Source: Candidatus Epulonipiscium sp. (GTDB taxonomy: Bacteria > Bacillota_A > Clostridia > Lachnospirales > Cellulosilyticaceae). Taken from it: DNA of 64,000 nucleotides. Below the pieces are notes generated by a model. The model was not told the origin of the DNA. It ran no database searches and saw only the letters and a list, made by a program, of their open reading frames with translations. The DNA is taken from NCBI GenBank assembly GCA_012841565.1, contig DUUM01000428.1:62001-126000 (forward strand), in the 5' to 3' direction. Made by a program: the position numbers and the translations under genes. Position 1 is the first letter of the stretch. Each line of letters begins with the position of its first letter. Below, piece after piece: positions 17,209 through 26,920 of the stretch.

Positions 17209-17604
17209 TTATTCTCCAAAAACGCTCTTGTAATCTGCTTTAAATTTTTCAATCCCCTCATCTGTAAGAGGATGTTTCGTCATCTGTTCAATTACGCTAT
17301 ATGGAACTGTCGCTATATCTGCCCCCGCAAGCGCACAATCAATAACATGGATTGGATTACGGATACTTGCCGCAATAATCTCTGTTTCAATACTATGAAC
17401 ACTGAAAATATCCGCAATGCTTTCAACCAGATCAATTCCTGGCATAGATATATCATCTAATCTCCCAAGGAAAGGCGAGACATAAGTTGCTCCTGCCCTT
17501 GCTGCAAGGAGTGCTTGTGCTGCAGAAAATACAAGCGTTACATTTGTCTTTATCCCTTCTGCTGCAAGTACTTTGACCGCTTTTAATCCCTCAACTGTCA
17601 TAGA
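17209..17604 (-). pseudogene. C-terminal fragment of a transaldolase / fructose-6-phosphate aldolase (FSA family)
   Basis: The 130 residues from [16 protein letters not shown] onward match the C-terminal 60 percent of small (about 215-residue) transaldolase-like proteins, including [20 protein letters not shown] and [12 protein letters not shown]. The first 80-85 residues are missing, including the DTAN opening and the beginning of the barrel; the Schiff-base lysine region (normally VVKIP just before MT) is lost. The match ends exactly at a 30-bp perfect palindrome. No ribosome binding site precedes the internal ATG. It is therefore almost certainly non-functional, or the join is an assembly error. 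Confidence 0.85.
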
Positions 17605-17669
17605 TAGTAATAAAATATGATCCAGTAGAATTAGTTGGGCTAATTCTACTGGATCATATTTTATTACTA
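17605..17669. repeat. Perfect 30-bp inverted repeat with 5-nt loop
   Basis: Bases 17605-17634 are exactly complementary to 17640-17669, with TTGGG between. No T-tract follows on either side, so it is not a normal terminator. It abuts the truncation point of the transaldolase fragment within one base or so. Confidence 0.9.
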
Positions 17670-17770
17670 CTTAATTTAACTGGTTACTTTGTGCCCCAAC
17701 TTATTAATAAATTCCCCCATATTTTTTCTCCGTCAAATACACCTTACTCCCCTTAGCCATTTCATCAGCT

Positions 17771-20700
17771 TTATATCATAGACACCCATTCATTAGCGGA
17801 ATATAAGTACAAATAACTTTCTCTTACCTGTTTCTTTGTAATATCTTCAATGGCCCTACTATAAATCTCTACTTGTTTTCTATAATTTTCTTTAATGTGT
17901 TCTATAGCAGCTTCACGTTTACTTCCTGTTGGAACATAATCCGTTTTATAATCCACAAGAATATACCCATCTGCTTCCTCAAAAAAGCAGTCTATTACCC
18001 CTTGGACCATAATCTCTTCTTCATAAGATGCCTCTTTGAAGCTTGGCACAAGTTCCTTAGCATCCATTAGAAATACAAACTGCTGCTCTTTATATACTTC
18101 TTCTGAGTTCTTCATTCTATCTACGATAGGACTATTTGCAAACGCCACTAGTCTATTTAAATCAATGATTTCTAAAGCTGTGCTTTCTACCTTCCCCTTT
18201 ACAATCATCTTTTTAATTTGCTCACTTATACTGGCTATCTCTTTGCAGTTTTCTAAATCTAAATGTTGTAGGACATTATGAATGATTGTACCCCTCTGAG
18301 TTGGACTCAGTTTCTGCTCTACTTCCATAAAGGTTGGGCGGTTTGCAGGTTGTTCTTTTGCAAAACTAACAACTTCTGATTCTTCATCATGAGACGTCCA
18401 CCTTTGTTTGATTTCACTTACCGTCATTTTAACTGGAAGTTTTGTAGCTTCTTTAAATTTATATGCCCAGTTAAGTCTCGTTTCTATTTCTTCTTTATAA
18501 TCACTATAAACTATATCCGTATCCCAGTTAAAAAGCTCATCTTTTCTTATTTGTAGTTCGTCTTTTTCTGCTTCTTTAGGCATTGGAATCTGAGCTTTAT
18601 CCCACACATTAAAGGTCCACTTAGATTGTTCACTTTCTATTATATAACCCTGTTCTCCCCCTTGAATCATTTGCCTAACTTCTCCTGCATCTGGGTGGCT
18701 CATAAACGCCATACCAATCCAGTCCAAGTAGCTACTTACATTCATTGCGGCATAGGTTCCAACTGGCTTTGTTTTTCTTTTTAAGTTTTGTCCCCAGTTT
18801 TTTGCCGTTTTTTTAAAGTTATCCACACTACCTGTGATGATTAGCTTTTCCTTAGCCCTCGTTAAAGCCACATATAGAACCCTCATTTCTTCTGAGATAT
18901 TTTCTGCTTTAATTTGCTGACTAATGGCTATACGGGGGAAGGTATTATAGATAACCCGGTCTTCTACATCTATGTGTTTGGCGCCTAGTCCATATTCTTG
19001 GTGTAATAATACAGGGTTTCTTAGGTCTTGATTATTAAACAATTTATCTGTTGTACATAAAAATACAACAGGAAACTCAAGACCTTTACTTTTGTGGATA
19101 CTCATAATTCTAACGAGGTTTTCGCTTTCTCCCACTGTTTTTGCTTCCGCAAAGTCTCCTGATGTTTTTTGTACACGGTCTATATAATTCATAAAGTTAA
19201 ATAACCCTGTAAAACTACTGCCTTCAAATTCAGCTGCATGCTTCTTTAAAATCCGGAGGTTAGCTTGTTTTTGAAGTCCTGTTGCCAGCATTCCCACATA
19301 TTGATAATACCCTGTATCTATAAATAGCTTTGAAATCAGCTCATCCATAGGAAAATCAATGGCCCATATTCTATATTTTTCTAAATTTCCTATAAAGACA
19401 TTTAGCTTTTGTAAGAGCATGTCACTGTCATTTTCCAAAACTTCCGTTTGCACCATGTGGCTTTCAAGTGCTTCATAATACGAACCATATTTTTGTGATT
19501 TTCTAATGATCGCTAGCTCATCTAAAGATAGGCCTACAATTGGAGATCTTAGGACTGTTAACAAAGGAATATCTTGTATGGGATTATCAATAATACTCAG
19601 CAAGGCAAGAACGGTCTGAATTTCTATGGTCTCAAAATAGCCTGTTGCAACGTCTGCAAAGGCACCTATTCCAAGGTTTGAAAGGGCTTGCACATAATTT
19701 TGTGCCACATTTAAAGTTGTTCTTAGGAGGATGACAATATCTTTAGGCTGTATTTTACGGTATCCTTCTGCCTTCCTATCATATACATGAGTTGGGGATT
19801 TCTCACCCTCTAGCATTTTTTTAACCATATCTGCTACAAGCATTGTTTCAGCTTCTCTTTTATTTAACTCATCTAAAAGCTCATCTTTTTCTTCACTTTG
19901 CTCCTCTTCACTATTAGAAACTATATGAAGTTCAATAGGGCCTCCTACTTCTATTTCCTGATCCATTGGTTCTGGGTAAGTGGCTCCTGTATAAAGAGCA
20001 GCATTTTCATCATATTCAACTTCTCCAACCTTCCTGCTCATTACCTGGTCAAAAATAAAGTTAATTCCATCTAGGATATTTCCCCTGCTGCGAAAATTCT
20101 TTACAAGGTCAATATAAATCCGATTACCTAGATTTTCTTGATTATGATATTTTTCATACTGGTCATGTTTATTAATAAACAAGAGGGGATTCGCCAGTCT
20201 AAACCGGTAGATACTTTGTTTAATATCGCCTACCATAAATCGGTTGATGTCATCCCTTGAGATAACCTTGAGCATCGTTTCTTGAACAATATTACTATCT
20301 TGATACTCATCTATATAGATTTCATCATAGAATTCTTGAAGTTCTTTGGCCACAATAGAAGGAATAATATTCTCATCCGTACTCTCTTTATCGAGTAAAA
20401 TATCTAGGCAATAATGCTCTAGGTCGTTGTAGTCCACAATAGATTTTAAAGCTTTGGCTTCTTGATACTTATTGCTAAATAATTGAACAACTTCTACGAG
20501 CATTTTCATAACCCTTGAGGTATGATGGATATCTTGTAGAAGCTCTTCTTCTGACCTAAGTTCGAAATCCTTTTTAATGCTATCTATTATTTTTTTAACG
20601 CCGTCGTTTCTAAGGTCTTTGACTTCTTCTTTGAGGTCTGGGTCACATTCATATTTTTTGCCAGAAAGTCTTTGAAATCGGATGGTGGCGATTCCTTGGA

Positions 20701-21514
20701 TGAGACTTAGAAGGCCAAGGGGTGGTTCAGGGGACAGGCCCCTTAGTTGATCAAGGTCGTTTTGGAGTGTGGGTTCGTAGTGACCAGGGCCACTTGGGGC
20801 TTGGCAGAGGGATAAGGCATTTTCTGCGGCTATGATGGCTCCTTCTAGTTTGGTTGTTATATTTTCATATATAATAGGCGCCCATTTGGTGTCTTCAATG
20901 GATTGATAGTTTTTGGCAAGTTCATCGACTGCTTTGTTTAGCCATCTTCCAGGCCAAGTTGTACTTTGGGAGAAGGTATGCATTTGAAGGATCATTTCTT
21001 CTAGCTGCTTTGTGCTTTTAGGAGTGGTATAGCTTTCTACGAGTTCTAGAAAATCCTGTCTTCCCGAGTCAAAAAGCTCTTCAAGTACTTCTTCTAAAGT
21101 TTCTCCTTTAATGAGGTTAAGTTCTGCTTCATTCCCAATTCTAAAAGCTGGGTCTAGGTCTATTTGGTGAAAATAGTTGCGTATTACTTTAAGGCAAAAT
21201 GAATGAATAGTTGAAATAGATGAACGTTGAAGTAAATGTAATTGTCTTTGGAGATGTATACTCCCAGGGTCTTCTTCTAGCTTTTTAGATATGCCATCAC
21301 CTATTCGCTCTTTCATTTCTAAAGCTGCCGCATTTGTAAATGTCACGATTAGGAGCCTGTCTATATCTACTGGTTTTTCTGCATCAGATATTCGCTCAAT
21401 GATTCTTTGTACGAGTACTGCTGTTTTCCCTGAGCCTGCCGCTGCAGAAACAAGTATATTTCTATCCCTTACATCAATGGCTGCTTTTTGCTCTGATGTC
21501 CACTTAGTTGACAT
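17771..21514 (-). CDS. addA: ATP-dependent helicase/nuclease subunit A
   Basis: AddA of the AddAB (RexAB) complex, which resects double-strand breaks for recombination. The start at 21514 (MSTKWTSEQ) follows GAGGGGG; an upstream in-frame GTG is less well placed. About 1247 residues: UvrD/Rep helicase motifs with Walker A SAAAGSGKTA near residue 30, EIYIDEYQDSN near 400, VRIMSIHKSKGLEFPVVFL near 800, and a C-terminal RecB-type nuclease with GVIDCFFEEADGYILVDYKTD near 1185. It overlaps addB by 11 bp, implying coupled translation. Confidence 0.96.
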   Translation of the reverse strand: MSTKWTSEQKAAIDVRDRNILVSAAAGSGKTAVLVQRIIERISDAEKPVDIDRLLIVTFTNAAALEMKERIGDGISKKLEEDPGSIHLQRQLHLLQRSSISTIHSFCLKVIRNYFHQIDLDPAFRIGNEAELNLIKGETLEEVLEELFDSGRQDFLELVESYTTPKSTKQLEEMILQMHTFSQSTTWPGRWLNKAVDELAKNYQSIEDTKWAPIIYENITTKLEGAIIAAENALSLCQAPSGPGHYEPTLQNDLDQLRGLSPEPPLGLLSLIQGIATIRFQRLSGKKYECDPDLKEEVKDLRNDGVKKIIDSIKKDFELRSEEELLQDIHHTSRVMKMLVEVVQLFSNKYQEAKALKSIVDYNDLEHYCLDILLDKESTDENIIPSIVAKELQEFYDEIYIDEYQDSNIVQETMLKVISRDDINRFMVGDIKQSIYRFRLANPLLFINKHDQYEKYHNQENLGNRIYIDLVKNFRSRGNILDGINFIFDQVMSRKVGEVEYDENAALYTGATYPEPMDQEIEVGGPIELHIVSNSEEEQSEEKDELLDELNKREAETMLVADMVKKMLEGEKSPTHVYDRKAEGYRKIQPKDIVILLRTTLNVAQNYVQALSNLGIGAFADVATGYFETIEIQTVLALLSIIDNPIQDIPLLTVLRSPIVGLSLDELAIIRKSQKYGSYYEALESHMVQTEVLENDSDMLLQKLNVFIGNLEKYRIWAIDFPMDELISKLFIDTGYYQYVGMLATGLQKQANLRILKKHAAEFEGSSFTGLFNFMNYIDRVQKTSGDFAEAKTVGESENLVRIMSIHKSKGLEFPVVFLCTTDKLFNNQDLRNPVLLHQEYGLGAKHIDVEDRVIYNTFPRIAISQQIKAENISEEMRVLYVALTRAKEKLIITGSVDNFKKTAKNWGQNLKRKTKPVGTYAAMNVSSYLDWIGMAFMSHPDAGEVRQMIQGGEQGYIIESEQSKWTFNVWDKAQIPMPKEAEKDELQIRKDELFNWDTDIVYSDYKEEIETRLNWAYKFKEATKLPVKMTVSEIKQRWTSHDEESEVVSFAKEQPANRPTFMEVEQKLSPTQRGTIIHNVLQHLDLENCKEIASISEQIKKMIVKGKVESTALEIIDLNRLVAFANSPIVDRMKNSEEVYKEQQFVFLMDAKELVPSFKEASYEEEIMVQGVIDCFFEEADGYILVDYKTDYVPTGSKREAAIEHIKENYRKQVEIYSRAIEDITKKQVRESYLYLYSANEWVSMI

Positions 21515-24500
21515 GATCATCCCCCTCTTTCTTCTCACTTAATTTTGCCCATATCTGCTCTTTCTTCAGTTTGTCTAGTTTCTCATAGGCATTATCTTTT
21601 TGAGAGACATCAAATTGACAAATAGATAAATATTTACAATATTCACAGGGCTGTTTGTTATCTAGTTGATATGGAAGAGCACTTACCTTTCCATTAAGAA
21701 TTTCTTTCCCTAGCTCCCTAATGGTTTCTACAATATGTTCTCTTAAAAGATTAAACTGCTCGTTGGTGGCTACTGATGAGGTGGCGCTAAAATCTCCACT
21801 TTTAATAAGAGTCGCCGGAATAACTTCTCCCTTAGTCTCTTCTTCTAGTGCATTGGCAATATTGACATCTTCTAATACAAGGCCTGAGAGCTTAAATCTT
21901 TTAGCGCGTTCTTTTTCAATATCTTCTTTACTCATTCCTACTTTGTATTCAATAATAGGGTTGTCTATGTGAAAATAAAACACACCTGCTGGTAAGTTTT
22001 CTGTACTAATCTTTAGATACGCATCTAAATATAATAAAAGTTGAAGCTGCAAGCCATAATAGACTTCCATTAAATCAAAGGCTTTTTTACCCGATTTATA
22101 ATCGAGTATTTTAATAAACTCTTCATTCTCCAGTTCATACACATCTACTCGGTCAATGGTTCCCGTAAGAAGCATTTTCCTATTATTATCTATATTAATA
22201 ACAATTGGTGGGAATTGTCCTTCTCCAAACTCTACCTCATATTCTTTAGGATCAAATTTACTCTTTTTAATTTGGTCTGTTAAAACAGTTACAGCTCGCT
22301 TGGTCATATTTTGTATTTGCTGTATTTTGTATTTGTTTTGGGCTGTAGGCCTGCCCATACTACCACCATATTGAGCAACTACCTCCTGAACAACTTCTCC
22401 TACATAGCGATCTATTTGCTCATTATTTACATCTCGCCAGCCAAGACTTTCTTTTTCTAACCTGACAGGATATTCTTCTAAAGCTTTATGAAATAGTATC
22501 CCTAGATCCATGGCGTTAAACTGAAATAATCTCCGCTCTTCAGCTTTAATACCATACTTAATAAAATAACAAAATGCACATTGCCTAAAGGTCTCTAACT
22601 TGGACACACTAGAGTATAAAGGATTATCGTACATTGTTTTTGCAGTTTCTTTATCTAAATAGTGCTGTTGATTGGTATAAAATAGATAATCTACAGCTGT
22701 ATCTATTTTCCCTCTCCAATTTTCTTTCCCCATATACCAACTTGCAATGTCTTTCCAGTCTTCTGATCCTTTTCGGCCGTCTAACTGTTCTCTCATTTTT
22801 CTCCCTACATATCCAAAGGTTGGAACTGGGTGATAAATATGACTTAAAAACTCATCTTCCCCATGGGGTTCTCTCTGGCTAAAAATCTTTTTAAGTCTAT
22901 GCATTACAATAGAAGGGCGCATAGATTTCCCTACTTCGTCCGCAAGGGAGCAAGTTACGATTAGACGTTCTTTAGGCTTAGTAATAGCTAAGTAAACAAG
23001 AAATTGACTCTCAAATGTCTTAGCCCTTGAACTAGCGACTATTTCTATATCCGTTTCTTCTATTCTCATGCGGTCCATATCAGAAAAAATCTCTGGTCCA
23101 TTCTCGACCTTAGGAATCATTCCATCATTGGTTCCAATAACAAATAATGCCCGTACCTGATGAATACGAGAGCGCTCTATATCGCCTATAATAACCTGAT
23201 CTCTTGCAGGGGGTATCATTCCCATCTTGACGGTTCCAAAAGCTGATTCTAATATTTTGGCATAAAGACTCGTTAGGACCACTTCGTCCCCTAAAATATC
23301 GACCAACCTCTCAAATATTTCTTTGACACGATCCCATATTTGGCTATGTTCTTTTTCCAAGGATAATTCTTGGTTTTCTTTTGCTTTTTGTATCCAGCTA
23401 TTAATCTGCTCCTCTACCTTTATAGCTTCTAAAAATTCATAAATAGCAATGCTAATCTCCCTTATAGTTGGCCTATCCGTTTTGTTTTTTGTTTTAAGCT
23501 TATTTTGGACGACTATTAAGTAGGATGCTACTTGATTCCGAATCTCATTAACTTGGCTTTGCTGTTGTAAAATATATTCTTTAACGTCTTCAGAGTGACG
23601 GGTTATATTTTCATATGCCCACGGCTCTTCTTGTAGCCACATCTTTTTTCCCCTAATACCAAAGGCTAGAATATAATTTTCTAAAAGATCTATGTCTACT
23701 TGTTTTATAGGAAATAGGCCTGTTTTTAAAACCCTACAAATAGCATTATAGGACCAGTTTGTATTAACCACATCAAGTATTCCTTTAACCAACTCTACAA
23801 GGGCATGAGTACTAATACTTTTTTTCTCATCTATAAAACACGGAATTTCGTATTCTTCAAATATACCCTTAATTATTCCTTCATAAGGCGCTAAACTGCC
23901 TGCTACCACTGCTATGTCTTTATATCTATAGTCTTCATCTCTAACAAGAGCAATAATCCTTTTAGCTAAAGCTTCTATTTCTTCGTATTGATTGCTAAAC
24001 TCATCAATCCATATATCTTTAGCCTTATCTTTATATACTTTAGGTTGATGTTTTAAATATTCCTTTTCTAAATGGCATAATTCACGGCATTCTTGAACCG
24101 CTAAATCTAAACCTAAGTCCGATTCTAAATCTAAGCCTAATTTTAGGTCTGGTGCTTCTGCCACTATAACTTTATTAATTTCTACACCCTGTTCTTTAGC
24201 ATTTGCATATAGTTTTTGAAATGCTTTTTGAGCCTCATAAAATGGATTGTTTTCATTCAAGGCCTCTATAGGATCAGGTGCCTTCTCCAAAGGGAGTGTG
24301 ATAGTCACATTCCCCGCATACTTCAATAGCTCTGTAATGAGTTCATACTGTTGGGGGCTAAAGCCATAAAAACCATCCATCCATATATGGGCTCCTTTTA
24401 GATAGGATGACTCCTTTACTTTCTCTATCAGTAAGTCTATGGTCTGCTCATTGGTTAAAAACTTGCTTTTTATATAGTCCATAAATCCTAAATAGATTAA

Positions 24501-24977
24501 TTTTATATCATGAAGCTTTCTTTGAAGGGCTGGTGATGTCTCCGATTTATCATAAAGCTGATCTAATATTTCAGGTGTAATAAGATACTGCTCAAATTCT
24601 GTAATTAACCGATTGAGGCATTCCATAAATCCTGTTTGTCTACCTGATTTGTTAAATAAGATTAATTCTTTTTGATTTTCTTCTATAATTTTACGCAAAA
24701 TCATAAGCCTACCAAGATCGTCAACGATGGGTTCTTGCGGGCCACCTAACTCCCCAAAGATACGTAAGGCTAGATTCTTGAAACTTTGAACTTCTACCTT
24801 TAGAAGTCCTGGGTGAATACGGTATGCTAATGCTTCTTGGGTTTGGAGATTAAACTGTTCCGGTACAATCATAATCAGTGACTGCTTAATTCCTTGACTA
24901 AGGGCTTTTTCTATTTCCTCGTGGCAGTAAGTTGTTTTTCCACTACCTGCTCGCCCTATAATTAATTGAAGTGACAT
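21504..24977 (-). CDS. addB: ATP-dependent helicase/nuclease subunit B
   Basis: Partner of AddA in the break-resection complex. 1157 residues. The N-terminus has an intact Walker A, GRAGSGKTTYC (residues 8-18). The C-terminal nuclease shows GTIDRVDVYE...KILDYKSGKK near 950. Four cysteines of the AddB iron-sulphur cluster are visible: one in ETFRQCAFCYF near 795 and three in CEYCKYLSIC near 1110. The gene starts with AAGGAG spaced before ATG and is first in the addB-addA operon. The tRNA-Ala promoter lies divergently in the short gap upstream. Confidence 0.96.
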   Translation of the reverse strand: MSLQLIIGRAGSGKTTYCHEEIEKALSQGIKQSLIMIVPEQFNLQTQEALAYRIHPGLLKVEVQSFKNLALRIFGELGGPQEPIVDDLGRLMILRKIIEENQKELILFNKSGRQTGFMECLNRLITEFEQYLITPEILDQLYDKSETSPALQRKLHDIKLIYLGFMDYIKSKFLTNEQTIDLLIEKVKESSYLKGAHIWMDGFYGFSPQQYELITELLKYAGNVTITLPLEKAPDPIEALNENNPFYEAQKAFQKLYANAKEQGVEINKVIVAEAPDLKLGLDLESDLGLDLAVQECRELCHLEKEYLKHQPKVYKDKAKDIWIDEFSNQYEEIEALAKRIIALVRDEDYRYKDIAVVAGSLAPYEGIIKGIFEEYEIPCFIDEKKSISTHALVELVKGILDVVNTNWSYNAICRVLKTGLFPIKQVDIDLLENYILAFGIRGKKMWLQEEPWAYENITRHSEDVKEYILQQQSQVNEIRNQVASYLIVVQNKLKTKNKTDRPTIREISIAIYEFLEAIKVEEQINSWIQKAKENQELSLEKEHSQIWDRVKEIFERLVDILGDEVVLTSLYAKILESAFGTVKMGMIPPARDQVIIGDIERSRIHQVRALFVIGTNDGMIPKVENGPEIFSDMDRMRIEETDIEIVASSRAKTFESQFLVYLAITKPKERLIVTCSLADEVGKSMRPSIVMHRLKKIFSQREPHGEDEFLSHIYHPVPTFGYVGRKMREQLDGRKGSEDWKDIASWYMGKENWRGKIDTAVDYLFYTNQQHYLDKETAKTMYDNPLYSSVSKLETFRQCAFCYFIKYGIKAEERRLFQFNAMDLGILFHKALEEYPVRLEKESLGWRDVNNEQIDRYVGEVVQEVVAQYGGSMGRPTAQNKYKIQQIQNMTKRAVTVLTDQIKKSKFDPKEYEVEFGEGQFPPIVINIDNNRKMLLTGTIDRVDVYELENEEFIKILDYKSGKKAFDLMEVYYGLQLQLLLYLDAYLKISTENLPAGVFYFHIDNPIIEYKVGMSKEDIEKERAKRFKLSGLVLEDVNIANALEEETKGEVIPATLIKSGDFSATSSVATNEQFNLLREHIVETIRELGKEILNGKVSALPYQLDNKQPCEYCKYLSICQFDVSQKDNAYEKLDKLKKEQIWAKLSEKKEGDDHVN

Positions 24978-25002
24978 TTTCCTTGGCTCCTTCCTATTTC
25001 TC

Positions 25003-25030
25003 TTGCTAATTCTTTAAAATCGTGTATACT
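25003..25030 (+). promoter_or_regulatory. Promoter of tRNA-Ala
   Basis: TTGCTA, 16-bp spacer, TATACT (25025-25030), about 14 bases before the tRNA 5' end. Confidence 0.55.
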
Positions 25031-25043
25031 AGAATATGTACTA

Positions 25044-25115
25044 GGGGGCGTGGCGCAGCGGGAGCGCACCTGTCTGGCAGACAGGGGGTCGTGGGTTCAA
25101 ATCCCATCGTCTCCA
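25044..25115 (+). tRNA. tRNA-Ala (anticodon GGC)
   Basis: Full cloverleaf: acceptor GGGGGCG pairs with CGTCTCC; D arm GCGC...GCGC; anticodon stem CCTGT/ACAGG with loop CTGGCAG giving anticodon GGC (25076-25078); T loop TTCAAAT. The acceptor carries the G3-U70 wobble pair that is the alanine identity element. No additional CCA is encoded. Confidence 0.95.
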
Positions 25116-25141
25116 TTTATTATTTACAGCATTTCAATATA

Positions 25142-25188
25142 AAATACCAGCAACTCTTGATAATTATCATGGATTTGCTGGTATTTTT
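25142..25188 (+). terminator. Terminator after tRNA-Ala
   Basis: AATACCAGCAA pairs with TTGCTGGTATT, followed by T4 on the plus strand. Confidence 0.75.
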
Positions 25189-25213
25189 ATTCTTGTTGTT
25201 TTTATTGTTGTTT

Positions 25214-25648
25214 TTATTCTTGCTTTGCTTTTTCTGTGTAGTCCTTTTTAAGTTGCTTAAATTCTTTTACATCTACATACGGCCCTACACTCTCTGAACT
25301 ATCTAGCATAATAAGCGCCTCATCTATAAAAGGAATGCTCCTGGCTGCGTCGTCTGTCACAATATAGGTTAACTCTGCCATATCTTTAAAAAAGTGTACT
25401 TTCTCCTCTATATAATCCTCATAGCTACCAAACCAATCTCTATTATGCCTAATCTCATTCCCTAAGTAAATCTCTTTTAAAATATCATAGGCGCCATGGT
25501 ATTCTCCATAATCCCTAAACAATGCCCTGCCTAAATATAATCTTCCCATCCAGTGTAACATATGTTCTTCATTATCTAACATGGCTGGCCAATTATCTGT
25601 TTTGCTTTTTACATAGGCTACCCATACTTTTATTTCTTCTTGTGTCAT
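25214..25648 (-). CDS. Hypothetical protein, conserved-looking, unknown function
   Basis: The start at 25648 (MTQEEIKVW) is set by GAGGAG eight bases upstream; a GTG three codons earlier is too close to that site. The 144-residue soluble protein is acidic and helical with many aromatic residues (HMLHWMGRLYLGRALFRDYGEYHGAYDIL). No signal peptide, membrane helix or known catalytic motif is visible. It stands alone between the tRNA terminator and the NlpC/P60 gene. I do not recognise its family. Confidence 0.7.
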   Translation of the reverse strand: MTQEEIKVWVAYVKSKTDNWPAMLDNEEHMLHWMGRLYLGRALFRDYGEYHGAYDILKEIYLGNEIRHNRDWFGSYEDYIEEKVHFFKDMAELTYIVTDDAARSIPFIDEALIMLDSSESVGPYVDVKEFKQLKKDYTEKAKQE

Positions 25649-25729
25649 TCCAATCACTCCTCACTGCCTTTTATATTATTATACAGTTTTTTGCTCTAAT
25701 TGCAACTTATTTAGTTATTTACCATAAAA

Positions 25730-25790
25730 AATACGATATAATCCTTATAAACTTACACATTGTGTTGTTTATAGGTTATATCGTACGGTT
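25730..25790. terminator. Hairpin between the NlpC/P60 gene and the hypothetical gene
   Basis: TACGATATAA...TTATAAAC pairs imperfectly with GTTTATAGG...TTATATCGTA around a central loop. It lies past the stop codon of the minus-strand NlpC/P60 gene. Confidence 0.6.
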
Positions 25791-25795
25791 TTATA

Positions 25796-26710
25796 TTAGA
25801 TAACTCTTTTTGCACCAATAAGAGGTTTTCCGCTTGTTCTAAATGCATTGCTTATGATAATTCCAGTTTTAGAACTACTAGCATTAATCATCTTTTTATT
25901 GCCTATATATACGCCAACATGAGATACTTTACCACCATATCCATAAAACAACAAGTCTCCTGGTTGTAAATTGTTAATACTTACTTTTACACCATTTCTA
26001 GCATACTGGCCAGCTGAGCTTCTTTGTAATGAGACACCTGCTTTTTTCATAATCTGCTGGGTAAAGCCCGAGCAATCTGTTCCTTTTGTTAAACTAGTAC
26101 CACCGTATCTATATGGGTTTCCAATAAATTTTTTTGCATATTCAACCACTGTACTTGCTTTAGTTTCTTGAGGAGCTTTGGCTTTCTCTGGGGCTTTTAT
26201 TTCAATTTCTTTGACGTCTGAAATATTCTTTTCTGCTACTAAGTAAAGAAATTCACTATCTATGTATGAATGATGTACAAATCCCCAAAACACTTCAGTG
26301 CCTAAACTAATGTAATACCAATCACCCACTTTATAATGCACAGAAATCTCTTGTCCATTATTAAATTGTCTATTTATCTTTGCATCTGTTGTAGGATAAG
26401 TTCTACTATTAACACCGTTTGTATTTATTTTGGCTTTGACTTTAAAGACATCTACATATTCAGCACTTACATAAGCTGTTTTGCCATTTTTATTTTCAAC
26501 TGCATACCAATTCTGGTCAGCTTGGTTAATGATTTTTACAGTATCCTTTTTACTATATACCTCTACAATAGCTGCTGCTTCACTTGGACTTTGCCTTATA
26601 TTTAATGCATCTACATTGACACTTGCATACGATTCTGCATATACGTTGGTTCCAAACAATAGTGAACCTAGAACTCCTATTAGTAATATTCCTGATTTTT
26701 TAATCTTCAC
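25796..26710 (-). CDS. Secreted SH3-domain NlpC/P60 peptidoglycan endopeptidase
   Basis: A 304-residue exported wall hydrolase. Residues 1-25 are a signal peptide. Two bacterial SH3 domains follow (about 28-85 with ALNIRQSPSEAA, and about 93-150 with GVNSRTYPTTDA). The NlpC/P60 domain (about 185-304) has catalytic Cys in GTDCSGF near 211 and His in VSHVGVYIG near 262. Such enzymes cut D-Glu to diamino-acid bonds in stem peptides. Translation begins at GTG after AGGAGG. It has its own consensus promoter and appears monocistronic. Confidence 0.95.
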   Translation of the reverse strand: MKIKKSGILLIGVLGSLLFGTNVYAESYASVNVDALNIRQSPSEAAAIVEVYSKKDTVKIINQADQNWYAVENKNGKTAYVSAEYVDVFKVKAKINTNGVNSRTYPTTDAKINRQFNNGQEISVHYKVGDWYYISLGTEVFWGFVHHSYIDSEFLYLVAEKNISDVKEIEIKAPEKAKAPQETKASTVVEYAKKFIGNPYRYGGTSLTKGTDCSGFTQQIMKKAGVSLQRSSAGQYARNGVKVSINNLQPGDLLFYGYGGKVSHVGVYIGNKKMINASSSKTGIIISNAFRTSGKPLIGAKRVI

Positions 26711-26784
26711 TTCTATTCCTCCTAAATTTCGCTACTATTAACATTTTTTATCTTTTTGAATTGTTAACTACTTATTACGGACTT

Positions 26785-26813
26785 ATTGTATTATATTAAC
26801 TTTGCAATGTCAA
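26785..26813 (-). promoter_or_regulatory. Promoter of the NlpC/P60 gene
   Basis: TTGACA (26813-26808), 17-bp spacer, TACAAT (26790-26785) on the minus strand. Confidence 0.8.
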
Positions 26814-26864
26814 TACCCTACTTATTTTTCTATTTAGTTAACACTTTTTTAATATAAACAGAAA

Positions 26865-26913
26865 AATGAGCCAATATCATTAAACTCATAAGAGTTCTAA
26901 ATATTGACTCATT
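26865..26913 (-). terminator. Terminator after the TIM-barrel gene
   Basis: On the minus strand AATGAGTCAATAT pairs with ATATTGGCTCATT (one mismatch) and is followed by TTTTTC. Confidence 0.8.
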
Positions 26914-26920
26914 CCTTATT

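Noticed and set aside
17272..17460. Plus-strand frame opposite the transaldolase fragment
   Set aside because: It is a shadow of the remnant, with no ribosome binding site and an unlikely composition.
17605..17669. Terminator of addA
   Set aside because: The stem is perfect but has no T-tract on the minus strand and lies about 100 bases past the addA stop. A structural scar explains its position next to the gene fragment better.
17771..24977. addA-addB as a possible defence island
   Set aside because: AddAB is housekeeping recombination machinery in Firmicutes. No toxin, restriction, CRISPR or phage genes flank it.
25196..25220. Short T-rich direct repeat that could be a CRISPR or microsatellite
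   Set aside because: It has only two or three imperfect TTGTTGTTTTTATT units and no spacer regularity. It is low-complexity sequence at a gene end.
25022..25297. A 91-codon plus-strand open frame over the tRNA
   Set aside because: It runs through tRNA-Ala and its terminator, and has a poly-Leu/Phe tail that is the complement of the hypothetical gene's 3' region.
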